12,685 nucleotides of DNA from an uncultured Oscillospiraceae bacterium (GTDB lineage Bacteria > Bacillota > Clostridia > Oscillospirales > Ruminococcaceae), in the NCBI GenBank assembly GCA_910589145.1, contig CAJUSD010000058.1:1-12685 (forward strand), written 5' to 3'. The translations under genes were made by a program, and so were the position numbers. Numbering within the stretch: the first letter of the stretch is position 1; every line of letters begins with the position of its first letter. The notes under the pieces were generated by a model. It saw only the letters and a list, made by a program, of their open reading frames with translations, was not told the DNA's origin and did no database searches. Of the stretch, positions 4,961 through 11,444 are shown piece after piece.

Positions 4961-7804
4961 ATGCACACAAAGAAAAAACGTTTTACCGCAGTCCTAATGG
5001 CTTGCTTGATGGTTTTGAGTTTTAATACTTTTGGGGCTGTGTCTGTTGCATTAGCACAAGGTTCTCCCAGTATTAATGAAGAAGCAGGTTCTGATAGTAT
5101 AATTGTTCCCGAGGAAAACCCGGAGGATTCATCGAACGTTGGTGAAGGCCAGCCTGATTCAGAAGGGGAAAACACCGGAGAAAACCCGGAGGATTCATCG
5201 AACGTTGGTGAAGACCAGCCTGATTCGGAAGGGGAAAACGCCGGAGAAAACCCGGAGGGTTCATTGAACACTGACGAAGGCCAGCCTGGTTCGGAAGGGG
5301 AAAACGCCGGAGAAAACCCGGAGGATTCATCGAACGTTGGTGAAGGCCAGCCTGGTTCAGAAAAAAACATTCCGACTACCGACAGTTTGCGGCAGCCAGC
5401 TGCACAGACAGTGGAAGTGGGCGAAGGAGATAAACACTTCCTCTTTCATATTACCAGCAGCAAAACCGGCCCGCAGAACATAACAGATTCCGGCGTTGGC
5501 CTTGGGGTAGATGGCCCTGGCGCTGGTTCTACCTATTCCGGCCATGCCTGGAATGAAGAGGGGTATGAACTGATTACCGTGGTGGACGAAAAATCCGCAG
5601 CAGACGAGGGAATTACCCTGGACGGCCTGAATAATCCCAATGTGCTGAAATTTTATCTCCATGATACAAAAGACTATGACGGCAGCAAAACTGACCGTCA
5701 GCGGATTGAACTGAAAGCCTATAATAAATCCTCTGAAGATGTTCTGGGTGTGGAGGGCGACATAATTACCTATAATTGGAAGTTCTATCTGCCGGAAAAC
5801 CTGGTGGAAACGCCTCCTCCCGGATTCTTTCATATTTTCCAGATTAAGGCCATTGATGGCAGCGAAGCAGGTTCACCCATTTTCACCTTTACTGTAACCG
5901 AGAAGGAGCTTTTGTTCCGAAATGTACGGCTTGGAGGGGATATGAGTACTATTGATGTGATTGACAGAATCCCTATTCAAAGTGCTTTAGGAAGATGGAT
6001 GGAAGCGGATGTTACCATTCAATACCGGGACAATGGGTATGTAAATATGTCCCTGACAGATGCGGCTTCCGGGGAGAATTTGATGTCCGGCTATGGCCCT
6101 TATGACTGTTGGAGGCGCCCGGAGTACAAGCTTTCTGACGGTTCCCTAGCGGAAGGCTCGGAGGATGCCCCAATTACTCAGCGTACCCGGCCTAAGTGGG
6201 GGCTTTACCGCAGCATTGGGCGGGCGGATTCCGGCACTGTTGTTTCTGATGCCTCTATGTATTTCGGCGACCTGAATATTATCAAGCGGAATAAAGATAC
6301 ATATATCTTTGCTGACGGATATGATCCCAAAGATGCAGGAGAGATTCCCAACCGGAAGCCTGATACCTTTACCTATACGGATTCTCTCGAAGACTCCTCT
6401 ATTAAGGCAGGGTATGACAAAGGATCCGATTACAAAAATATCTTTAACTCCGATAGTTCCCTAAAATGGGATATTACAAAGAATTACATCAACAATAAGG
6501 ATACTCAGCTATGGATGGCCATTGACCTTGGCAGCGAGAAAGCTGTAAACCAGGCAAGTCTGACGTTTGACGGATCCGGCCCGTCCAGCCGTCTGAAAAA
6601 AGTGATTATGGCATATACCAATAACGACAGTGCCTTTGGCGAACTGGTTGAGGGAAACAACGGCACAAAACGGCCCTTTGAAACGGACAACGGAAGTTCC
6701 TGGACACCATTTGTATTGGATGAAAGCCCTGCAAAGTCCAAAAACTATACTTTGGAAGAGGCCGTTGCCGCCCGCTATATCCTTTTGTTGATGGATCCCT
6801 ATTCGAAAGAAGACGGTAAGAGCGAAGGCTCCATCAAGATTGTTTCCTGGAGTTTCGGCTATGAGGCTGTGGCTGCGGAACCCTTACAGCTTATTATTAC
6901 CAGTCCTCAAAGCGGGGACAATGTAGGTTCTGGGCCCTTTGAGATTTCCGGCGAGATCAGCAATATTCTGAACTTTAAGCAATTAAGCAAAGTAGAGGTA
7001 CTGAACCAGGAAAAAGAAGTAGTTGCTTCTGCCGCTGCTGTCCAATCCGAAAACGACCCCACAAAGGCGGTTTATACTGTACGGGTGCCTGCTCCCACTG
7101 CGGCAGGGGAGTATAAATATACCTTATCGGTCAGCGAGCCATCCAAGGTAGAGGGCTCCCTTCGGATAGATCGGGCCGCTGTTACCATTTCCGCTCAGGG
7201 CATTATAGAGGATGTGGACAACGACTATACCGAACCTGAGACAGAGGAAGACGACAACGACAGTTCCTCCGATTCTGACAGTGACGACCTTTCCTATATG
7301 GTTTTGGAGGATGAAACAGACTCCTATGTTTTGGATTATACAGATGCCTTCCAAATCAGAATCAGAACTAACGTTGTGAAAACGGCATCACAGAGAAAAG
7401 CCGATACCATGACACCTGAAAAGCTTCTGGATAAGGCATCGTCCATTGCGCCGGAGCTTTCTAATATGGTCGATCTAAGGTCAGCCGTAACGCTTTCTTC
7501 CTTTGATGTGGCTGCTGTCGGGAAACAGCCCTCTTCTGGAGAGCCTTTGAAGGTTCAGTTCCGCCTTTCTGGGCTGCAAAAGAACCAGTACGCTTTGGTA
7601 CTCCACAGGATGAAAAACGGAGAATGGGAACTAATAGGTATATCCGAGCTAGGAGCCCGCTCTGTTTGGGCTACCTTTACGAGCCTTTCTCCTGTAACAA
7701 TTCTGGCTGTAAATGCCAAAACGATCGCACAAACAGAACAATCGGAGGCTGTGGCGCCTCCTGCCGCCGTGTTCGATAAAAATCCTTCTACTGGCGCTTG
7801 TTAA
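4961..7804 (+). CDS. Large secreted modular protein with lyase-like and discoidin-like domains
   Basis: I do not recognise a named gene. The 947-residue product starts with a signal peptide (KKKRF, hydrophobic core 9-30, likely cut near ALAQG). Four 22-residue acidic repeats span 52-134. Residues about 150-445 look like a jelly-roll polysaccharide-lyase-type fold: FHIFQIKA near 290-297 and PKWGLYRS at 411-418 recall the QIH/QWH and YGIYRS motifs of PL7/heparinase I-like enzymes, but the catalytic His position reads Lys. A discoidin (F5/8 type C)-like domain at about 465-636 and an Ig-like domain at 640-744 follow, then an Asp/Ser/Glu linker (750-777), an unassigned C-terminal domain, and the tail NPSTGAC. 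The likely role is surface or extracellular glycan binding. AAGGAAG 8 bases upstream supports the ATG at 4961; ATG 4955 is the alternative. The third-position GC appears higher than in the flanking genes. Confidence 0.85.
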   Translation: MHTKKKRFTAVLMACLMVLSFNTFGAVSVALAQGSPSINEEAGSDSIIVPEENPEDSSNVGEGQPDSEGENTGENPEDSSNVGEDQPDSEGENAGENPEGSLNTDEGQPGSEGENAGENPEDSSNVGEGQPGSEKNIPTTDSLRQPAAQTVEVGEGDKHFLFHITSSKTGPQNITDSGVGLGVDGPGAGSTYSGHAWNEEGYELITVVDEKSAADEGITLDGLNNPNVLKFYLHDTKDYDGSKTDRQRIELKAYNKSSEDVLGVEGDIITYNWKFYLPENLVETPPPGFFHIFQIKAIDGSEAGSPIFTFTVTEKELLFRNVRLGGDMSTIDVIDRIPIQSALGRWMEADVTIQYRDNGYVNMSLTDAASGENLMSGYGPYDCWRRPEYKLSDGSLAEGSEDAPITQRTRPKWGLYRSIGRADSGTVVSDASMYFGDLNIIKRNKDTYIFADGYDPKDAGEIPNRKPDTFTYTDSLEDSSIKAGYDKGSDYKNIFNSDSSLKWDITKNYINNKDTQLWMAIDLGSEKAVNQASLTFDGSGPSSRLKKVIMAYTNNDSAFGELVEGNNGTKRPFETDNGSSWTPFVLDESPAKSKNYTLEEAVAARYILLLMDPYSKEDGKSEGSIKIVSWSFGYEAVAAEPLQLIITSPQSGDNVGSGPFEISGEISNILNFKQLSKVEVLNQEKEVVASAAAVQSENDPTKAVYTVRVPAPTAAGEYKYTLSVSEPSKVEGSLRIDRAAVTISAQGIIEDVDNDYTEPETEEDDNDSSSDSDSDDLSYMVLEDETDSYVLDYTDAFQIRIRTNVVKTASQRKADTMTPEKLLDKASSIAPELSNMVDLRSAVTLSSFDVAAVGKQPSSGEPLKVQFRLSGLQKNQYALVLHRMKNGEWELIGISELGARSVWATFTSLSPVTILAVNAKTIAQTEQSEAVAPPAAVFDKNPSTGAC
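5114..5362 (+). repeat. 66-bp tandem repeat, 3.8 copies, in the secreted protein gene
   Basis: Units start at 5114, 5180, 5246 and 5312, each 66 bp, with the last cut to 51 bp. They encode 22-residue units beginning ENPEDSSNVGEGQP. Units 1, 2 and 4 are nearly identical; unit 3 differs most (GSLNTDE). The unit is a multiple of three, so copy number can change without a frameshift. The segment is a flexible acidic spacer between the signal peptide and the folded domains. Confidence 0.95.
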
Positions 7805-7831
7805 TCCTGGTTTTTAGATAGGAACCATTTT

Positions 7832-7873
7832 GCAGAAACGGCATAACAGAAGATATGCCGTTTCTGCTTTTTT
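7832..7873 (+). terminator. Terminator of the large secreted-protein gene
   Basis: GCAGAAACGGCATA at 7832-7845 pairs with 7854-7867 over 14 bp around an 8-base loop and is followed by six T. It begins 28 bases after the stop codon. Confidence 0.93.
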
Positions 7874-8009
7874 ATGTCAGTTCCATAAAAAGCGAATATG
7901 CAGGGAACAGCCTGAAACAAGGAAGGAACCGCCTAAATCAGCGGAAAAAGGGTTCGGGGTATTGTTCAGTGTGTATCAGCGCATACAACCTGGGAATAGC
8001 GTATATACC

Positions 8010-8040
8010 AAAAACTCTATGCGGAAACCCGCATAGAGTT
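8010..8040 (-). terminator. Terminator of the flavodoxin-like gene
   Basis: AACTCTATGCGG at 8013-8024 and CCGCATAGAGTT at 8029-8040 form a 12-bp stem with a 4-base loop. On the minus strand the stem ends in a five-T run (bases 8014-8010). It lies 25 bases past the stop codon of the minus-strand gene. Together with the terminator at 7832 it separates two convergent genes; the 136 bases between them hold nothing I can name. Confidence 0.88.
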
Positions 8041-8064
8041 AAAAAGTATTGTAAAGACTTCAAA

Positions 8065-8493
8065 TTACTCTGTAAAGGAATCGACGATTTTCTTAGCCCA
8101 GGCTTTTACGTTGGCAAGGTCAGAATCTGTAACCTTACCTAAACCAAATATACCGCCTTTTACTTTGCATTCAAACACATCGGCAACAGGATTGACGCCC
8201 TGAGATTTAACAATATCCATCAAAGTTCTGGCGCCTTCGCTGCCGGAAGACGAAACTACCATAAAGGCAACGTTTTTTGCTCTGGCAGGGGTGAGATCCT
8301 TGCAGAAGGCAACGACTTTTTTGTCGGGCTTGCTGTCTTTCCCCTCAACAGCAATAAAGACGAGTTTTTCATTTTCACAGGGATAAGCTGGGGGAATCTG
8401 GTCGCATTTGCATTTGTGTTCTCTGGAAACGACTTCAGAGAGACGATAAGTGTTATCCGTTTTGGTTGATTGATAAAGGGCCTGCATTTTCAT
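8065..8493 (-). CDS. Small flavodoxin-like protein with altered FMN loop
   Basis: The 142-residue product looks like a flavodoxin-fold protein. It has an N-terminal beta strand MKMQALYQ followed by the loop STKTDNT (9-15), where flavodoxins carry T/S-x-T-G-x-T to hold FMN phosphate. Later come LVFIAVEG, NVAFMVVSSSGSEGARTLMDIVKSQG (74-99), VADVFECKVKGG and a C-terminal helix, in the alternating strand-helix order of the fold. The loop glycine is Asp here and a Cys-rich stretch (HKCKCDQIPPAYPCE, 26-40) follows, so FMN binding is uncertain. A redox or electron-transfer partner role is inference. AGGAGG 8 bases before the ATG at 8493 is a very strong ribosome binding site. The gene is monocistronic, with its own terminator. 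Confidence 0.8.
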   Translation of the reverse strand: MKMQALYQSTKTDNTYRLSEVVSREHKCKCDQIPPAYPCENEKLVFIAVEGKDSKPDKKVVAFCKDLTPARAKNVAFMVVSSSGSEGARTLMDIVKSQGVNPVADVFECKVKGGIFGLGKVTDSDLANVKAWAKKIVDSFTE

Positions 8494-8514
8494 ATGTAAA
8501 TCCTCCTAAAAATA

Positions 8515-8533
8515 GACCTTCCGCCGAACGGTC
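8515..8533 (-). other. Small hairpin just upstream of the flavodoxin-like gene
   Basis: On the minus strand GACC-G-TTC, loop GGCG, GAA-GGTC forms a 7-bp stem with one bulged base. It ends seven bases before the AGGAGG. It could stabilise the mRNA 5' end or affect ribosome access. The rest of the 279-base gap to the deacetylase gene holds no further element I can support. Confidence 0.35.
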
Positions 8534-8772
8534 CAACAAAGCGTTATAATAAAAATGTAATAGCCGCAGGAACCATGGGGCGGCAAGACTCTTACAAAGG
8601 GACAGTTTAGCGGAGAAATATAGATACTATATTAAGGATACATGAATTTGAATTAAAAATCAATACATTTCCCGGAAAACCTGGTAGATAAAGAATTTGT
8701 TTTGGGAAAAGTATACAAAAAACAAAATTTATTTTGGATACAAAAATAATAAGCTGCCTAAGTGGACAGATT

Positions 8773-9585
8773 TTAGAAAAGTTTTTTGGTTTCTCCGCCT
8801 TCAACCTTCACAATCTGATCGTTATTAATACTCAGCCAGACAGGAGCAGCGGATGGATTAAATACGGTATCCCCCTCGCAGGTAAATTTCAGACGTTTCA
8901 AGGTATTAAAGTAGTCTACAATCTGGATATTGGTGGCATACCATATGTTGTCCTTGCCTCCCATCATGGAACAAAATTGTTCCATCAGTTCCCAGTTATT
9001 ATTATTGTCAAACTCATAGCTGTGTCCCCAAACATACATCATAAAAAGATACTGTTTTTTGGATAAATCCAGAAATTGCTGACCCAATTCTAAAAGGTTG
9101 TGGTTATGATGGCAGGTAGACTTCCAACGGAGAAAATCCTGTGGAATAGCAAAGCTGTCGCTGTTTCCCACAATACGGGAATATTCAATACCCAAACCAG
9201 GGAGCATATCAACAATATCCTGGTTATAAGAACCATTAGGATAGCTTAATCCGCGCACAGGGTATCCCGCAAGTTTTTCCAGGATTTTTCTGTCCTCCAA
9301 AATTTGTTGGGCAACCATAGGCAAAGGGCAACGTTCAATGGTTGGATGGGTAACAGTATGGCAGGAAATCTCATGTCCTTGATATAAGGATGGAATTTCC
9401 TCTGCATGGACGCGCTGGCCAGTTTTATCTGTACCAATTAAGCCGCCATTTAAATGGAAAGTCCCTTTAATTCCGTATTTGTTAAAGATTGAAATCAACT
9501 TTCGGTCAGCAGCCTTGCCATCGTCATAACTCATCGTTAGTACTTTGAAAGCTCCGCCCGGGAAACAATGGTAAATGGTGTTCAT
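8773..9585 (-). CDS. NodB-type polysaccharide deacetylase family protein
   Basis: The 270-residue product carries the metal-dependent NodB homology fold that removes N- or O-acetyl groups from glycans (carbohydrate esterase family 4). Visible motifs are SYDDG (19-23, matching TFDDG with catalytic and metal Asp), HTVTH followed by P (76-81, metal-binding His76 and His80), LSYPNGSY (113-120, in place of RPPYG), and WGHSYEFD (186-193) near the last strand. No signal peptide or membrane anchor is seen, unlike enzymes that act on peptidoglycan outside the cell, so the substrate may be a cytoplasmic sugar or a precursor. The ATG at 9585 has AAGGCGG upstream; an in-frame TTG at 9609 is less likely. 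It lies downstream of murC on the same strand, 120 bases away, so co-transcription is possible. Residues from about 235 form a short extra C-terminal strand-rich tail. Confidence 0.9.
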   Translation of the reverse strand: MNTIYHCFPGGAFKVLTMSYDDGKAADRKLISIFNKYGIKGTFHLNGGLIGTDKTGQRVHAEEIPSLYQGHEISCHTVTHPTIERCPLPMVAQQILEDRKILEKLAGYPVRGLSYPNGSYNQDIVDMLPGLGIEYSRIVGNSDSFAIPQDFLRWKSTCHHNHNLLELGQQFLDLSKKQYLFMMYVWGHSYEFDNNNNWELMEQFCSMMGGKDNIWYATNIQIVDYFNTLKRLKFTCEGDTVFNPSAAPVWLSINNDQIVKVEGGETKKLF

Positions 9586-9628
9586 AAGAGGATACCGCCT
9601 TTCTGTCAAAAATCCTTTATCTTATTGT

Positions 9629-9680
9629 AAGCGGACTGGAAGCCTTTCATATAAAATTTAGGAACATCTTCTGTCCGCTT
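9629..9680. repeat. Imperfect inverted repeat between murC and the deacetylase gene
   Basis: AAGCGGACTGGAAG at 9629-9642 is nearly complementary to CTTCTGTCCGCTT at 9668-9680: the outer 8 bp (AAGCGGAC/GTCCGCTT) and inner 4 bp pair, with a bulge between. The 25-base loop is AT-rich. On the minus strand no T tract follows, so it is a poor intrinsic terminator. It may be a processing or stabilising hairpin between two co-transcribed genes. Confidence 0.5.
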
Positions 9681-9705
9681 TTACAATCCAAAAAATTTTT
9701 TATAT

Positions 9706-11097
9706 TTACTTTTCTTTTGCTTTGGCAATCATCATACGGGCACATTTATAAACATCGCCACATCCTAAAGTAATAACCAGGTCACCGGGCTGTATCTGGT
9801 TGGACATATAATCAGCAATTTCTTCAAAGGAAGGAAACCATACACAGCCGGGAATTTTTTCAGCCAAATCTTTAGAATAAATTCCAAAGGTATTCACTTC
9901 ACGCGAACCCATAATTTCTGATAAAACCACCCTGTCCGCAATAGATAAAACATGGGCAAAATCGTTTAACAGAGCCGCAGTTCTGGAATAAGTGAATGGT
10001 TGGAATACAGCCCATACACGTTTAAAATCCATTTTTTTAGCAGTTTCCAGAGTGGCCTTTATTTCCGTGGGGTGATGGGCATAGTCATCGGCGAATGTGA
10101 CACCGTTTATCTGGTCCAAAACTTCAAATCGTCTTCCCGCTCCGTGGAAATCCCCAATGCAAGCCGCAATACTGTCAAAGTCTATTCCAATGGTATGCGC
10201 AACTGCCACAGCCGCCAAAGAATTTAGTATATTGTGCTTTCCTGGAATAGAAAGTCTCATTTGTTTTTGCTGTTTTCCTTTATAAAAAAGCGTATACTGA
10301 CAATTTACACCATCATGAAGGGAAATGTCGGCTGCCTGAAAATCGTTGTCCTCTTCCAGCCCAAAGGTAATGGCAGGACGATTTATTCCTTTCATAACAT
10401 CACAGGTGTTGGGGTCGTCTCCATTGTAGATTACATATTGAGATGCAGATGCAGCGAATTTATGGAAGGAATGTTTCAGGTTGTCCATTGTTTTGAAGTA
10501 ATCTAAATGGTCGTTGTCAATATTTAAAATAACTGCAATATCAGGAGAAAGGTGAAGGAATGTATCTACAAATTCGCAGGCTTCGCATACAAAAAGGTCT
10601 TCTTGGCCGACTCTCCCATATCCTCCTATTTTTGGGAGTTTGCCGCCGATTACAGCGCTCGGGTCTCGCCTACAGTCTAAAAGAATTGAAGTAAGTAGCG
10701 AGGTTGTTGTTGTTTTGCCATGAGTGCCGCTAATACAAATTGCATTGTTATAAGCGTCAGAAATAGCGCCGAGCATTACAGAACGTTCTACAATAGGGAT
10801 GTTATGTTCCATCGCATAGACTAATTCACAATTATCCTTGAAAACCGCAGCGCTATAAACGACTAAATCCGCCTGGGCAACATTTTCCGCCTTATGACCC
10901 AGAAAAATGGGAATTCCCATGTTACGTTCTAGCTTTAATATATCACTTTCATTGTTATCCGACCCTGTGATTTGATAACCTTTACTGTGTAGGATTTGTA
11001 CAATGGGGAACATACCCGATCCGCCAATCCCAATAAAATGGAGATTTTTTTTATCCTTTAAAATTCCATTTTCTACCAATGTAGTATGATGGTTCAT
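9706..11097 (-). CDS. murC: UDP-N-acetylmuramate--L-alanine ligase
   Basis: MurC adds L-alanine to UDP-MurNAc with ATP, the first amino acid of the peptidoglycan stem peptide, in the cytoplasm. The 463-residue product has the usual length and three-domain layout. The N-terminal Rossmann-like domain contains HFIGIGGSGM (20-29). The central ATPase has the P-loop GTHGKTTTT (124-132), EACE (172-175) and NIDNDHLDY (192-200). The C-terminal domain has GAGRRFE (319-325), DDYAHHPTEI (337-346) and QPFTYSRT (366-373). The ATG at 11097 follows AGAAAGG with an 11-base spacer, slightly long. The gene sits apart from a dcw cluster, common for murC in Clostridia. A promoter candidate lies near 11225 and the deacetylase gene follows on the same strand. 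Confidence 0.98.
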   Translation of the reverse strand: MNHHTTLVENGILKDKKNLHFIGIGGSGMFPIVQILHSKGYQITGSDNNESDILKLERNMGIPIFLGHKAENVAQADLVVYSAAVFKDNCELVYAMEHNIPIVERSVMLGAISDAYNNAICISGTHGKTTTTSLLTSILLDCRRDPSAVIGGKLPKIGGYGRVGQEDLFVCEACEFVDTFLHLSPDIAVILNIDNDHLDYFKTMDNLKHSFHKFAASASQYVIYNGDDPNTCDVMKGINRPAITFGLEEDNDFQAADISLHDGVNCQYTLFYKGKQQKQMRLSIPGKHNILNSLAAVAVAHTIGIDFDSIAACIGDFHGAGRRFEVLDQINGVTFADDYAHHPTEIKATLETAKKMDFKRVWAVFQPFTYSRTAALLNDFAHVLSIADRVVLSEIMGSREVNTFGIYSKDLAEKIPGCVWFPSFEEIADYMSNQIQPGDLVITLGCGDVYKCARMMIAKAKEK

Positions 11098-11152
11098 GTT
11101 TTATCATACCTTTCTCATCTGCCATCTGAGAATTAAGATAGAACTAGAGGCA

Positions 11153-11273
11153 GACTGTTATTTTACAGCAGAACTTTCCAAGGGCTAACTTTATATAAAT
11201 AAGGAATTTTCTGCCTATCTCTATTATATTGCGTTTTCGCTGTAAAATAAACAGTCTTTTTTATTTTTCTTTT
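11153..11273 (+). repeat. Long inverted repeat with plus-strand T tract
   Basis: GACTGTTATTTTACAGC at 11153-11169 is complementary to GCTGTAAAATAAACAGTC at 11239-11256 apart from one extra A. Inside it, GCAGAACTTTCC (11168-11179) pairs 10/12 with GGAATTTTCTGC (11203-11214). The right arm is followed on the plus strand by TTTTTTATTTTTCTTTT. The structure therefore resembles a terminator of a short plus-strand RNA, or the remains of a small mobile element; no flanking target duplication is seen. The minus-strand TATAAT for murC lies in the loop. Confidence 0.6.
11223..11251 (-). promoter_or_regulatory. murC promoter candidate
   Basis: On the minus strand TATAAT (11228-11223, perfect) and TTTATT (11251-11246, 3/6) are 17 bases apart. 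The predicted start lies near 11216, about 120 bases upstream of the murC ATG. The -35 falls within the right arm of the inverted repeat, so DNA or RNA structure there could affect expression. Confidence 0.45.
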
Positions 11274-11322
11274 AGGGAATAAATTATTTATATTTATACA
11301 ATCGATACAGAAAGTTTTAGAT

Positions 11323-11351
11323 TTGAAAAAATGATAGAAGATAGTTACAAA
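11323..11351 (+). promoter_or_regulatory. Promoter candidate for the S-layer-like gene
   Basis: TTGAAA (11323-11328, 5/6) and TACAAA (11346-11351, 4/6) are separated by 17 bases. A start near 11358 would give a leader of about 87 bases containing the GC-rich fold described next. Confidence 0.4.
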
Positions 11352-11362
11352 TACCTCCATAT

Positions 11363-11413
11363 AAGGGATGTGCAGCCAGGGCGAGCGGCCCAGGCTCCAA
11401 ACTACAGCCCCTT
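11363..11413 (+). other. GC-rich folded leader of the S-layer-like mRNA
   Basis: AAGGG (11363-11367) pairs with CCCTT (11409-11413). Inside it GCCAGGGC (11375-11382) pairs with GCCCAGGC (11388-11395) with one A-A mismatch and a GAGCG loop. The island is much richer in G and C than its surroundings. It ends about 15 bases before AGGAGG (11428-11433). It does not match the c-di-GMP, cobalamin or SAM riboswitch cores that I know. A stabilising 5' hairpin of a highly expressed mRNA is the simplest reading. Confidence 0.45.
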
Positions 11414-11444
11414 CGCAGAAAGATTTTAGGAGGATTTGATTACT

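Larger units (their letters stand above)
11098..11444. other. Divergent intergenic region between murC and the S-layer-like gene
   Basis: This 347-base gap has no coding sequence I can support. It holds a minus-strand promoter candidate for murC, a long inverted repeat with a T tract, a plus-strand promoter candidate and a GC-rich leader, each listed separately. An open minus-strand frame at 11163-11360 has no ribosome binding site and is AT-rich low-complexity, so I left it out. Confidence 0.7.

Noticed and set aside
5073..5330. 85-codon minus-strand open frame in the same repeats
   Set aside because: Same cause as above, in another frame.
5114..5362. CRISPR-like regular spacing
   Set aside because: The 66-bp units are contiguous, with no unique spacers, and are translated in frame.
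4894..5370. 158-codon minus-strand open frame across the acidic repeats
   Set aside because: It is open only because the 66-bp repeat is a multiple of three without stops on the other strand. It has no ribosome binding site and repeats the mirror image of the real protein.
7830..8142. Two overlapping plus-strand open frames of 68 and 95 codons
   Set aside because: They cover the terminators of both convergent genes and part of the flavodoxin-like gene in antisense, with no ribosome binding site.
8607..8804. 65-codon minus-strand frame near the end of the deacetylase gene
   Set aside because: AT-rich, overlaps the deacetylase 3' end, no ribosome binding site.
9586..9609. TTG start eight codons upstream for the deacetylase
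   Set aside because: The AAGGCGG used by ATG 9585 would lie inside the coding sequence.
11153..11256. Insertion sequence or MITE
   Set aside because: No transposase, no target-site duplication at the edges, and no second copy in the window; kept only as an inverted repeat.
11163..11360. 65-codon minus-strand frame in the murC upstream region
   Set aside because: It overlaps the inverted repeat and both promoter candidates, has low-complexity Lys/Ile/Phe composition and no ribosome binding site.
11363..11413. c-di-GMP (GEMM) riboswitch before the S-layer-like gene
   Set aside because: The conserved GGCAAACC-type and GACGCAAAGCC segments are absent.
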